The notes below the pieces were generated by a model that was not told the origin of the DNA, did no database searches, and saw nothing but the letters and a program-made list of their open reading frames with translations. DNA of 29,454 bases from FEN-680 sp036845225 (lineage in GTDB: Bacteria > Actinomycetota > Geothermincolia > Fen-727 > Anoxymicrobiaceae). The first letter of the stretch is position 1. Every line of letters starts with the position of its first letter. The position numbers and the translations under genes are program-made. The stretch is taken from NCBI GenBank assembly GCA_036845225.1, contig DAIUEJ010000034.1, forward strand, positions 1-29,454. The letters run 5' to 3'. Shown here piece by piece: positions 1-8,238 of the stretch.

Positions 1-8
1 CCTTTCTC

Positions 9-863
9 TTGGACGATTATCTGGTCCAGGATTTCGTCCGCACGTCACAACATCAGAACAAGAAGTACGACCCGTTGCTGTCCGGCAAGTTCAAAGAACT
101 CGTTGCAAGCACAAACAGCGCGACTTCATATTCAAAAATGCTTCAAAATGGGAAAGAACTATCAAGCAAGTTTCCGGCCCTGCTTGAAAATGCGCAAAGT
201 GAACTGGACAACTTTAAGACCGCCGATGATTACATATCTGTTACATACCCGACAGAGGGGCAGCAGAACACCGCTGGTCAAACCGTCACAGTAAGCGGGA
301 CAGTCAAGGATGATTGCACCTTGACGTTAAATGGACAAGCGGTGGGAGTAGGCGCTACAGATAAAAAGTTTGCTCCAGTTGCTACTGTTGTAGAAGGTCT
401 GAACAGGCTTGGTTTCGTAGTAACCAACAAACGAGGCAAGACGTACAACAAAGATATCACAATTGTTGGGATTCTTCCGGCCCCCGTCCAGCCTTCCGTA
501 ACTCCATCTACTGCAACTCCATATGTTTCGCCGTCACAACCTCTTACAAAAGATTCTCCAGATTACAAATGTGCCTGTATTCAAAAGGGGTATGAAGTTG
601 AACTGACCGACCCATTGGTGTATTCATTCCAAACTGTTTTTAATTCTCTTCAAAGTAAATATCCAAGTGAAACTCGAATGAGTATTGCTGATTATATTTG
701 TAAAGCAAAAGAACTAATTGAAACAGAGACCATTGTGAAAAAAACGCTCCTGGAAGTAGCTCAAGAAATCAATAATGGCATCACCCCTGAGATAGCACAG
801 TCTATATCTTTGAAGGAAGAGGCAGCTCTGTACGTTACTCTTGTTAAACAAAATGGACAGTAG
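9..863 (+). CDS. Hypothetical protein with a Bacterial-Ig/glucodextranase-B-like domain, probably 5'-partial
   Basis: The frame is open back to the window edge, so the TTG at 9 is only the first possible start and the true N-terminus (perhaps a signal peptide) may lie outside. Residues 1-72 are polar and helical. Residues ~75-154 read as a beta-sandwich of the glucodextranase B / bacterial Ig-like type: 'YPTEGQQNTAGQTVTVSG', then 'LTLNGQAV', then 'VEGLNRLGFVV', the usual order in such domains. A Pro/Ser/Thr linker (~157-180) follows, then an unrecognised ~100-residue C-terminal part with two cysteines (CAC). The domain type suggests a secreted or surface protein, but no enzymatic residues are seen. 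GC content is clearly lower than in everything after position ~1650, so the gene may be acquired DNA. It ends 9 bases before the next gene. Function is unknown. Confidence 0.6.
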   Translation: MDDYLVQDFVRTSQHQNKKYDPLLSGKFKELVASTNSATSYSKMLQNGKELSSKFPALLENAQSELDNFKTADDYISVTYPTEGQQNTAGQTVTVSGTVKDDCTLTLNGQAVGVGATDKKFAPVATVVEGLNRLGFVVTNKRGKTYNKDITIVGILPAPVQPSVTPSTATPYVSPSQPLTKDSPDYKCACIQKGYEVELTDPLVYSFQTVFNSLQSKYPSETRMSIADYICKAKELIETETIVKKTLLEVAQEINNGITPEIAQSISLKEEAALYVTLVKQNGQ

Positions 864-872
864 GAAAAGTAA

Positions 873-1526
873 TTGGAACCTGACGAGAAGAAGTGTCCGT
901 ACTGCGCTGAAACCATAAAGGCGGAGGCCATCAAATGCAAACACTGCTGGTCGATGCTGGAACCGGAAGACAAAAAGGAATCAGAGCCTCTCCAGCAGAA
1001 ACCAAAATCCAAGGCCTCCCCTTCGAGTTCGGAAGAGCCGACAAAAGCAGGCACGCCTTCTCTGAGAAAATGTGAAAAGTGCGGCAAGGAATTCATGGGC
1101 TCTGTTAACCTGTGTATTGGTTGCAGAGTCAACACGGTGATTGATAAGAAGCAAGATTCCAAGCCTAAAAGCCAAACAGCGACAACGAAAGAACCCTATG
1201 ACTATCAGGCGGTAAAGGTAGCAGTCATTTCTCTGGCGGTAATCGGTCTTATTGTGGGCTTCGGTTTTCTGGTAGCCAAGTACCCCACGGCAACACTTAT
1301 AGTTCTTGGGTTAGTCATTGGACTGGCGTTGGGTATTGCAAAGGGGGTCTCTGGAGGTGGGGGGACTGCTGGAAAACCAGTCCGTGTTTGTCCAACCTGC
1401 GGCTCCACTCGGGTCGAACGATTTTCGCGTACTTGGAAAGTGACCAAGATAGCATCTGTAGGCGTGTTCGGACTGGGTAATGTGCACAAGATTTTCAAGT
1501 GCAAAGACTGCGGGTACAAGTGGTAA
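873..1526 (+). CDS. Zinc-ribbon membrane protein of unknown function
   Basis: The TTG start at 873 is preceded by an AGGAAAAG ribosome-binding site. The 217-residue protein has three cysteine pairs of pairs: C8/C11 with C22/C25 (zinc-ribbon 'CPYCAETIKAEAIKCKHC'), C67/C70 with C81/C84, and C173/C176 with C210/C213 ('CKDCGYKW' at the C-terminus). A charged linker separates the first two ribbons. Two hydrophobic stretches at ~113-135 and ~138-156 look like a membrane hairpin. The ribbons would therefore face the cytoplasm on both sides of the hairpin. Such proteins are common and mostly uncharacterised; a role in nucleic-acid or protein binding at the membrane is only a guess. It shares the lower GC of the preceding gene and is probably co-transcribed with it. 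Confidence 0.75.
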   Translation: MEPDEKKCPYCAETIKAEAIKCKHCWSMLEPEDKKESEPLQQKPKSKASPSSSEEPTKAGTPSLRKCEKCGKEFMGSVNLCIGCRVNTVIDKKQDSKPKSQTATTKEPYDYQAVKVAVISLAVIGLIVGFGFLVAKYPTATLIVLGLVIGLALGIAKGVSGGGGTAGKPVRVCPTCGSTRVERFSRTWKVTKIASVGVFGLGNVHKIFKCKDCGYKW

Positions 1527-1718
1527 TAATGTGTCCACCGCAGCACTACAGGTTTCCCAGCTTTCCCCGCTTTTCTAATTCAATTCAAGATTCACAAAAG
1601 CTGTGTACAACATATGGTGGCTTCCTGAGCTAAGGGAATAATCGTTTAATCTAATTGTAGGATGCATGGAAGTGCGCGCCGGAACGGGCGCGCCGCAGCG
1701 GATAACAAGGTGGTTGAT

Positions 1719-4508
1719 TTGTCACTGACCAGGACCCGGAAACCGGTTTACCGCTGGGCGGCCGTGCTCAGCCTGCTCGCGCTCTCCGCCCTCCTCATCG
1801 CGCCGCTCCTGTCGCTTACGCCGCAGTTGTCCGCGGCCAGCATGAGCAAGGCCATCAAGGGGCAGGTCAATGTACAATCCACCTTCAACGACGCGAAGTT
1901 CACGTCGTGTGACATCGACGGCGACGGGATCGACGAGATCCTCGCGGGCAACACCAACGGCTACATGTACTGCTTCACCCCGAACGGAGGCACCAAGTGG
2001 GCCTTCCACACCGGCGCGGCCATCCGCGGCGGGGCGGCCTGCTTCGACGTTGACGGGAACGGCACCAAAGAAGTCTTCTTCGGCGACATGAACGGAGTGG
2101 TCTGGGGCCTGGGGTGCAACGGCGTCATGCTGACCCAGTGGGGCTGGCCGAAGCAGACCCCTAACAACGGCGGCTTCGTCGGCGTGTACGGGGCCCCCGC
2201 GATCGGCGACATCAACGGGGATGGGGCCTCGGACATAGTGGTCGGCTGCTACGGGCACTACGTCTACGCCTGGAGCTATTCGGGCGGCCTGGTGCCCGGC
2301 TATCCCGTAGACACCAAGGACACCATCTGGTCGTCCCCGGCCCTCGCGGACATCAACCGCGACGGCCTCAAGGAAGTTGTGATCGGCGGCGACAGCACCG
2401 GAGGCAGCGGCTGGCCGTACCCGCCCGGTGGGCTGCTCTGGGTCCTGAACGGAGGCGGCGCGGTGCTGCCCGGCTTCCCGAAGGTCACCCCGGAGGTCAT
2501 CTGGTCCTCGCCGGCATGCGCGGACATCGACAACGACGGGTTCTACGAGATCGTGGTCGGGACCGGACACTACTACACCGCCACCGGCCACCTCAGCACC
2601 GAGGGGTTCAGGGTATACGCCTGGAACCACGACGGCTCGGACTGCAACGGTTTCCCGATGGCTGCGCCGGGCTGCACCATGTCTTCACCCGCCATCGGTG
2701 ACGTCGACCACGACGGCATCAAAGAGATCGCGATCGCGTCCTATCCCGTGGCCGGGAAGGGCGCCGACAGGATAATGCTCATCAAGGGGGCGGGGACCAA
2801 GATGTGGGAGATCCCCGCGTTCGGCGGCCCCAACAGGGCCTCGCCGGCTCTCGGTGACGTCAACAGCGACGGGAAGGCGGAGCTCGTGATGGGCTCCGGG
2901 CAGGCGATCGGCGCGTGGGACGTGTGGGGCAACTGCGTCTGGAACCAGGTGCTCGACAACTTCGTCATCACCAGCCCGTGTATCGGGGACTTCGACCACG
3001 ACGGCCACATCGAGGTCGCGGTCGGAACGGGCTCCGAGAGCGGAGGGGGCACGTTCTACGTCTTCGACTGCGGGCCCAAACGCGCCGGCAGCTCCGGCGA
3101 TGAGAGCATCCTGCCGTGGCCCCAGTTCCGCAACGTCGCGCAGCATACCGGCGCGATACCGACCGGCCACGAGCCCCCACCTCCGCCTCCGCCGGCGAAC
3201 TTCCACGAGTACATCCTGCTGCAGAACCCCGGCACGAGCGAGGCTCACGCGACCATCCTGCTGATGAACGAGAAAGGGCAACCGAAGAACGTGGCGGTCA
3301 AGGTCGCCAGGCAGTCCCGCACGACCGTATTCATCAACCAGCAGATGCCCAACTGCAGCGTGAGCGCACACGTCAAGAGCGATGTGCCGATCATCAGCGA
3401 GCGCTCGATGTACTTCAACTACAAGGGCGGATGGACCGGCGGGCACGACGTGGTCGGGGCGGCCGAGCCCGCGACGACGTTCTACTTCGCCGAGGGCACC
3501 TGCCGCCCGAACTTCGACCCCTACATCAGCATCCAGAACCCCGGGGTCAAAGACGCGAACGTCGCCATCACCTATATGAAGGGTGACGGGACGACCGCGG
3601 TCGACAACCTGGTGGTCAAGGCTGCCTCGAGGGCCACCGTCTCCCCGCGCAACAGGCTGGGCACCGGCGACGACGTCGCGCACGACTTCTCGTCCAGGGT
3701 GACATGCACGAACGGGCAGAAGATAATCGCCGAGCGCCCGATGTACTTCAATTACAACGGTGTCTGGACGGGCGGGCACGACGTGGTCGGGGCGACCGAG
3801 CCGGCGGGCACCTTCTACTTCGCCGAGGGCACTACGCGACCCGGATTCGACGCCTACCTCTGCATCCAGAACCCCGGTCAGAGCGCGGCGCAGGTACGGG
3901 TCACTTACATGCGGGGCAACGGCGCCATGGCGGCCGAGGAACTGACCGTCAAGCCGAACTCGCGCGCGACCGTCATCCCGCGCAACAAGCTGGGCACGGG
4001 CAATGACAGCGCATACGACTTCTCGTCCAGGGTGACCTGCACCAACGGGCAGAAGATAATAGCCGAGCGCCCGATGTACTTCGACTACAACAACGGCATC
4101 ACGGGCGGCCACGACGTGGTCGGGGCGTCCGAGCCGTCCTCGACCTTCTACTTCGCGGAAGGGACCTGCCGGCCGAACTTCCAACCATACATCTGCATCC
4201 AGAACCCGGGCAGCTCCGATGCGTCAGTAGTGATCACTTACATGAAGGGCAACGGCGCGACCGCGAGCCAGCACCTCATGGTCTCCAAGAACTCTCGCGT
4301 GACCGTGAGGCCGAGCGACGTCCTCGGGGTATACAACGACTCCGCGCACGACTTCTCCGCGAGGGTGGAGTGCACCAACAACCAGCAGATAATAGCCGAG
4401 CGCCCGATGTACTTCGACTACAACGGCTGGACCGGCGGACATGACGTGGTCGGCGCGACGGGGGCGAGCAAGGATTGGTACTTCGCGGAAGGCTACACCG
4501 GCCAGTAA
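1719..4508 (+). CDS. Secreted FG-GAP/VCBS-repeat protein with C-terminal 111-residue 'YFAEG' repeats
   Basis: I chose TTG 1719 because AAGGTGG lies 5 bases upstream and it gives a compact signal peptide (MSLTRTRK..., a ~20-residue hydrophobic core, then 'TPQLSAAS'). An in-frame ATG at 1662 would add 19 residues and lacks a good ribosome-binding site. Numbering from 1719, residues ~50-445 hold eight calcium-loop motifs of the DxDxDG type (near 65, 110, 164, 211, 269, 328, 380, 424), as in FG-GAP/integrin-alpha-like beta-propellers. A proline-rich linker (~484-492) leads to repeats with an exact 111-residue period, anchored at M564, M675, M786 and M897 ('MYF(N/D)Y...GGHDVVGA'). The protein stops abruptly after 'YFAEGYTGQ', a partial unit. 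This is likely a surface or extracellular protein, perhaps an adhesin. It is convergent with the glycan operon. The 1527-1661 gap upstream is AT-richer and holds no gene. Confidence 0.85.
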   Translation: MSLTRTRKPVYRWAAVLSLLALSALLIAPLLSLTPQLSAASMSKAIKGQVNVQSTFNDAKFTSCDIDGDGIDEILAGNTNGYMYCFTPNGGTKWAFHTGAAIRGGAACFDVDGNGTKEVFFGDMNGVVWGLGCNGVMLTQWGWPKQTPNNGGFVGVYGAPAIGDINGDGASDIVVGCYGHYVYAWSYSGGLVPGYPVDTKDTIWSSPALADINRDGLKEVVIGGDSTGGSGWPYPPGGLLWVLNGGGAVLPGFPKVTPEVIWSSPACADIDNDGFYEIVVGTGHYYTATGHLSTEGFRVYAWNHDGSDCNGFPMAAPGCTMSSPAIGDVDHDGIKEIAIASYPVAGKGADRIMLIKGAGTKMWEIPAFGGPNRASPALGDVNSDGKAELVMGSGQAIGAWDVWGNCVWNQVLDNFVITSPCIGDFDHDGHIEVAVGTGSESGGGTFYVFDCGPKRAGSSGDESILPWPQFRNVAQHTGAIPTGHEPPPPPPPANFHEYILLQNPGTSEAHATILLMNEKGQPKNVAVKVARQSRTTVFINQQMPNCSVSAHVKSDVPIISERSMYFNYKGGWTGGHDVVGAAEPATTFYFAEGTCRPNFDPYISIQNPGVKDANVAITYMKGDGTTAVDNLVVKAASRATVSPRNRLGTGDDVAHDFSSRVTCTNGQKIIAERPMYFNYNGVWTGGHDVVGATEPAGTFYFAEGTTRPGFDAYLCIQNPGQSAAQVRVTYMRGNGAMAAEELTVKPNSRATVIPRNKLGTGNDSAYDFSSRVTCTNGQKIIAERPMYFDYNNGITGGHDVVGASEPSSTFYFAEGTCRPNFQPYICIQNPGSSDASVVITYMKGNGATASQHLMVSKNSRVTVRPSDVLGVYNDSAHDFSARVECTNNQQIIAERPMYFDYNGWTGGHDVVGATGASKDWYFAEGYTGQ
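3201..4505 (+). repeat. 333-bp in-frame tandem repeats encoding 111-residue units
   Basis: The codon for the Met of 'MYF' recurs at 3408, 3741, 4074 and 4407, exactly 333 bases apart. Flanking sequence is strongly conserved, for example the stretches encoding 'TCTNGQKIIAERPMYF' and 'GGHDVVGA'. The middle two units are the most alike at DNA level. A more divergent partial unit precedes (from 3201) and a truncated one ends the gene. Confidence 0.9.
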
Positions 4509-4512
4509 CAGC

Positions 4513-4603
4513 AGGGGTCAGGCACCGTCCACTTTTTTGTCCACTTTTAAGGCATCGCTGACCAGGAAGAGGTGGACAAAAAAGTGGACGGTGCCTGACC
4601 CCT
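4513..4603. repeat. Large inverted-repeat element A (32-bp perfect arms)
   Basis: Arms 4513-4544 and 4572-4603 are perfect reverse complements around a 27-base loop. Each arm has the core GGGGTCAGGCACC / GGTGCCTGACCCC plus an inner part with GTCCAC repeated directly around six T. The element starts 4 bases after the stop of the FG-GAP gene. Its right end supplies two of the three bases of the stop codon of the minus-strand GT-C gene. It could fold as a bidirectional hairpin between convergent genes, though no T-run follows the stem. It resembles REP/MITE-type palindromes; family membership is inferred. Confidence 0.85.
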
Positions 4604-6092
4604 AGTACGCTGGTGGTAGCTTGCCGCCGCCCCAGTGCATATGGTACCTGCGCGCCAGGTACACCGTGAACGCGTAGAACACCAGCCACGCCGCCAGCAA
4701 CAGCACCGACCTCACCCCTGTTGGATGCAGCAGCGGGAACACGAAGAGCAGAAACCTCTTGACGATGTCGTTGCCCAGGAAGTGCGAGAGGAAGATGTTG
4801 TCTGAGTTTTCCATGCCGTAGGTGCCCACCATGAACCAGAACGCCCAGACCGTCATCACGATCTGGTACAGGGCCAGGACACCGGCGATGCCCCAGGCGA
4901 CTCGCGAGCGGACCCGGTCGAGGAAGACGGCGACGCACAGGATGAACATCGGCGCGAGCGGCACCAGGCACCTCTGGACCGGGGCGGCGCCGCCGTTCCA
5001 GGACTGGAAGACTCCGAGCACGAGCGTGTGCAGGCCGATCGCCACCGGGAAGAATATCCACCACCGCTCCCACTCCAGCGGGGTCTTCTGGCAGACGAGC
5101 CCGTACGCGAACAGCCCGTAGACAGGCGCGAATATCAGAAGCCCCCAGGCCCGGTCGATGTAGAGCCCGGGGATGCCCCAGACAGAGTTGGTGCCCCAGT
5201 AGCCGCCCGAGAACTTGCTCCCACCCGAAGCGGTGAGCCCGCGGGCGAGGTGGGGCCCGAAGGCGATCCAGGTGAGCAGCAGCAGGAGCAGGACGCATGC
5301 GCCGGCGGGCGCCACCATCCAGGCGAGCAACTTCCAGTCCTTGCTGGGCCGCACGATGAAGAACAGGACCAGAAAGGCGACTGTTATCGCGATGAACTTC
5401 GGGTGGAACAGCAGCACACCGCCGGCCGCGAGGCCCATCAGCCCCGCGTAGACAGGCTTTGAAGACTCCTTGAGGCGCCAGGCGCTCCACAGCCCCATGG
5501 CGACCAGGAACACAGCAGCCGTCTCGGGATAGATGAGCCTGGAGTAGAAAAGCAGCGGGTAGGTGAAGAAGAGGAACAGCGTCACGCCCACCGCGATGCT
5601 CCGCGTGACAAACCTGTCCGTGAGCAGGAAGGTGAACAGCGCCGCCGCGCTCATGAGCAGTATCATCGTCATCGCGGCGCCGGGGTACCCGAACGCCCAG
5701 AAGCCGGGCAGCACCAGTATCGAGAGGAACATGGGGTGCGTCGACACGAACCTGCCATCCCGCCCGTGGGTCACGTGCCACATCGAGATGTCCTGCTGGA
5801 AGTAGGGCAGGTACTGCTTCGCCTTGTAGTTGTTGGTGAGGAAGACGTCCCCGTCCTTCAGGATGCTCTCGGTTATCAGCAGGTAGTGCGGCTCGTCGCC
5901 CTGGGTGGAGGGGACCCCCTTGTAGCGCGGGAATATCACGAACATCAGTGAGTAGACGATGAAGGTCAGCAGGAAGACGATGAGGCCCAGGCGCGTCCGC
6001 CCGGGCAGCCTCATCCACCTGGCGGCGAGGCTGACTTTCTCTTTTTCGGGAGCGGGGGCCTCGGCCGCCTCGGGCGTCACATCTTCTTGCAT
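4602..6092 (-). CDS. GT-C fold multi-pass membrane glycosyltransferase
   Basis: This is a 496-residue, very hydrophobic protein with roughly ten or more membrane segments after a charged cytoplasmic N-terminus (~1-33). The first external loop carries 'GDEPHYLL' (D66, E67), the position of the catalytic acidic residue in GT-C enzymes of the PMT/ArnT type, which transfer sugars from polyprenyl-phosphate donors on the outer face of the membrane. The ATG at 6092 overlaps the upstream methyltransferase stop by 16 bases; a GTG at 6140 would extend it by 16 residues and is less likely. It is last in a five-gene minus-strand operon. The stop codon TAG is partly formed by inverted repeat A, so the original C-terminus may have been altered. 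Donor and acceptor are unknown. Confidence 0.8.
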   Translation of the reverse strand: MQEDVTPEAAEAPAPEKEKVSLAARWMRLPGRTRLGLIVFLLTFIVYSLMFVIFPRYKGVPSTQGDEPHYLLITESILKDGDVFLTNNYKAKQYLPYFQQDISMWHVTHGRDGRFVSTHPMFLSILVLPGFWAFGYPGAAMTMILLMSAAALFTFLLTDRFVTRSIAVGVTLFLFFTYPLLFYSRLIYPETAAVFLVAMGLWSAWRLKESSKPVYAGLMGLAAGGVLLFHPKFIAITVAFLVLFFIVRPSKDWKLLAWMVAPAGACVLLLLLLTWIAFGPHLARGLTASGGSKFSGGYWGTNSVWGIPGLYIDRAWGLLIFAPVYGLFAYGLVCQKTPLEWERWWIFFPVAIGLHTLVLGVFQSWNGGAAPVQRCLVPLAPMFILCVAVFLDRVRSRVAWGIAGVLALYQIVMTVWAFWFMVGTYGMENSDNIFLSHFLGNDIVKRFLLFVFPLLHPTGVRSVLLLAAWLVFYAFTVYLARRYHMHWGGGKLPPAY

Positions 6093-7162
6093 ACGAATAC
6101 GAGGTCGAATGCGCGGGAGGGCCAGAGCCGCCCCGCCCACATGAGGGGCTTGTAGAGGCGCTCGTGCTCGGGCTTTGTGAAGCGCGCGGTGAGCAGGTCG
6201 CCGCGATTGCCGACCGGCCTGTACCAGTTGAGCAGCAGCTCGAGGTAGATGCCCGTCACCTCATCGACGCGGAACCCTCCGGCGATGAGGTTCGCTTTCG
6301 CCTCCCCCAGGCTGAACTCGCGGACGTGCTCGGGATGGACCGGGATAGCCCGGCGGTTCGCGCGGGCGAGCAGCCTCTCGCGGTTCGGCGTGGTGACTAT
6401 CAGGGTGCCGCCGGGCTTGAGCACGCGGCCCCACTCGGCAAGCGCGCCGCGTGTGTCCGGCACGTGCTCGATTATCTCTCCCGCGTAGACCGCGTCGAAG
6501 GCGCGGTCCTCGAAGGGGAGGTGGACCGCGTCAGCCACCATCCAGGTCCACTCCGGGCATAGCCCGATCATCTTATGCATCGCCGCGGCGTCGAGGTCGC
6601 AGCAGGTCATCTCGAAATCCCACGGCCTGGTCATGTAGAAGATGCTGTAGCCGGAGCCGACGTCCAGCACCCTGCTGCCCGGCGGGATGTACTCGCGGTA
6701 GACCCTGGAGAGAGTGCGCAGCCTCGCCTCGTGGAAGCTGTTGAAGAAGGGGTGCTGGGTGACGTACTCCTGCTGGTGGTCCTCGGACTGGTAGTAACGC
6801 TCCAGCGCGCCGGTGTCGGTGACCTTGACGGGTAACTCCAGGGTGGCCGCCCCGCAGGTGACGCGCACCAGCATCTCGGGCCTGACCACGACGTCGGCCT
6901 GCCGCAGGGCGCGCACCAGCACAGGTGTCTGTCGGCTTTCGCCCGTCACAATGGAGAGCGCGCTGTCGCCGTCGGCGAGCCAGTCGATCTCGACCGTCGC
7001 GGGACCCGGCGCGGAGCCTTCGAACACCCAGGTCCCCAGAGTTGCAGCCGGGCCTTCCTGGCCCGCGCACATCACGGACACCTCGAGGCTCGAGGCCAGC
7101 CCGTCCCAATCGGGCAGCTCGAAGCCGAGGCTCGAGACGGAGCTCGCGGCCGGGCCGGTCAC
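6077..7162 (-). CDS. Class I SAM-dependent methyltransferase with an extra N-terminal domain
   Basis: The GTG start at 7162 overlaps the upstream stop as GTGA. Residues ~165-173 'VLDVGSGYS' are motif I, the SAM-binding glycine loop. 'CCDLDAAAM' supplies the acidic end of beta-2. 'FDAVYAGEIIEHV' and 'LKPGGTLIVTTPN' complete a Methyltransf_11/23-type core up to ~300. Residues 1-120 form a separate beta-rich domain I cannot assign. Position between two GT4 genes and a GT-C gene suggests modification of a sugar residue or a glycan intermediate. Total length (361) is longer than a minimal methyltransferase because of the N-terminal domain. The methyl acceptor is unknown. Confidence 0.85.
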   Translation of the reverse strand: MTGPAASSVSSLGFELPDWDGLASSLEVSVMCAGQEGPAATLGTWVFEGSAPGPATVEIDWLADGDSALSIVTGESRQTPVLVRALRQADVVVRPEMLVRVTCGAATLELPVKVTDTGALERYYQSEDHQQEYVTQHPFFNSFHEARLRTLSRVYREYIPPGSRVLDVGSGYSIFYMTRPWDFEMTCCDLDAAAMHKMIGLCPEWTWMVADAVHLPFEDRAFDAVYAGEIIEHVPDTRGALAEWGRVLKPGGTLIVTTPNRERLLARANRRAIPVHPEHVREFSLGEAKANLIAGGFRVDEVTGIYLELLLNWYRPVGNRGDLLTARFTKPEHERLYKPLMWAGRLWPSRAFDLVFVCKKM

Positions 7163-8238
7163 TGCGACGCCCCTGTGACGCGGGCCAGCGCGTTCCTGAG
7201 CTCACCGCGCACGGTCTCCGGCGAGAAGGCGGCGAGCCTGTCGCGCTCGGAGGCCACCACCGCCGCGCGCAGCTCTTTGTCGGTACGCAGAGACTCGAGC
7301 AGCTCGCCCACCATCGCGAAATCCTTGCCCTCGAAGGAAAGCCCCGCCCCGTCGAGCGTGTAAGGCACCGCGGCCGAAGAGTAAGCGAGGATGGGAAGGT
7401 CGAACGCCATGCTCTCCACTAGCGGCACGGCAAAGCCCTCGTGTTCGCTCATCGAGAGGTAGGCGTCGGCGCCTCGATAGTACGCGGCCAGCTCGGCGTC
7501 CGAGACCCGCCCCGAGAAATGCACGTTGCCCCAGAGGCCGAACGAGTCCACCAACCACCGCAACTGGGCGTCGTACTTGTCGACCCAGGTGGCGCCCACC
7601 AGGAACAGGTGAGAGTCGGAGTTCACGGAGCGGTTGTAGTAGAAGAAGGCCCTCAGCACGTCCTCGATGCGCTTGTTGGGGACTACGCGCCCTACGAAGA
7701 GCACCTTGAACGAGTCGGAGAAAGGCACGAGCGGGCCTGTGCCGTCCGCCGCGGCCAGCAGGCCCTGGTAAGCCACGAAGATGGGGAGCACGCCGGTCTT
7801 CTCCGCCTCGAACCCCGCGTCGACGAGCTCGAGCCGGTTGAACTCGGAGTCCCCGAGCGCCAGGTCGCAGCCCTTGAGGCTCGCCAGCAGGTCGCGCCCG
7901 AGGCGGCAGAACGCCGCGGCGCCCTTGTCGTACGGCTCGAAGAACTCGGGCGGGGTGATGTTGTGGTAGATGAGGATGCGTTTCGCGGGCGAGGCGAGGT
8001 ACTGCTCGTAGTTCCGGCAGTAGACCGAGTAGTGATAGATGAGGACGTCATCGGTAGAGTCGCCGGCCGGGTCGTAATCGCAGTCGGGGCGCGTCACCTG
8101 GCGCCCGAACTCGTCCGCGGTGTTTGTGAAGACCTCGTTGTCGTAGCCCCATGAGGACAGGGCGCGCGCGATCTCGAGGACGTGGTTGGAGACCGCGTCC
8201 CCGTACTCTATGCGCGTGCAGAGCTGACGGATCTTCAA
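7159..8238 (-). CDS. Family 4 glycosyltransferase (GT-B)
   Basis: The TTG at 8238 is chosen because it overlaps the preceding stop as TTGA and follows GGAGTGAGG; the longer reading to 8289 would lie inside the upstream gene. The protein starts 'MKIRQLCTRIEYGDAVS', a usual GT4 N-terminal Rossmann start. 'VLFVGRVVPNKRIEDVL' opens the C-terminal donor-binding domain, with R and K for the nucleotide-sugar phosphates. 'SEHEGFAVPLVESMAF' contains the E-x7-E motif typical of retaining GT4 enzymes. It is a soluble enzyme of about 359 residues, acting on the cytoplasmic side in chain assembly. Donor sugar is not readable from sequence. Confidence 0.88.
   Translation of the reverse strand: MKIRQLCTRIEYGDAVSNHVLEIARALSSWGYDNEVFTNTADEFGRQVTRPDCDYDPAGDSTDDVLIYHYSVYCRNYEQYLASPAKRILIYHNITPPEFFEPYDKGAAAFCRLGRDLLASLKGCDLALGDSEFNRLELVDAGFEAEKTGVLPIFVAYQGLLAAADGTGPLVPFSDSFKVLFVGRVVPNKRIEDVLRAFFYYNRSVNSDSHLFLVGATWVDKYDAQLRWLVDSFGLWGNVHFSGRVSDAELAAYYRGADAYLSMSEHEGFAVPLVESMAFDLPILAYSSAAVPYTLDGAGLSFEGKDFAMVGELLESLRTDKELRAAVVASERDRLAAFSPETVRGELRNALARVTGASQ

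Noticed and set aside
1662..1718. ATG 1662 as the start of the FG-GAP protein
   Set aside because: It lacks a spaced ribosome-binding site and gives an unusually long pre-signal region; TTG 1719 with AAGGTGG gives a normal signal peptide. Kept as an alternative.
3201..4505. CRISPR-like periodicity
   Set aside because: Period is 333 bases, in frame, with no unique spacers; it is protein-coding repetition. The 69-bp repeat at 29331 is likewise coding.
4513..4603. Palindromes as ordinary rho-independent terminators
   Set aside because: No T-run follows the outer stem, arms are far longer than usual, and the same core recurs at other sites, one of them between divergent genes. Repeat elements fit better, though some termination effect is possible.
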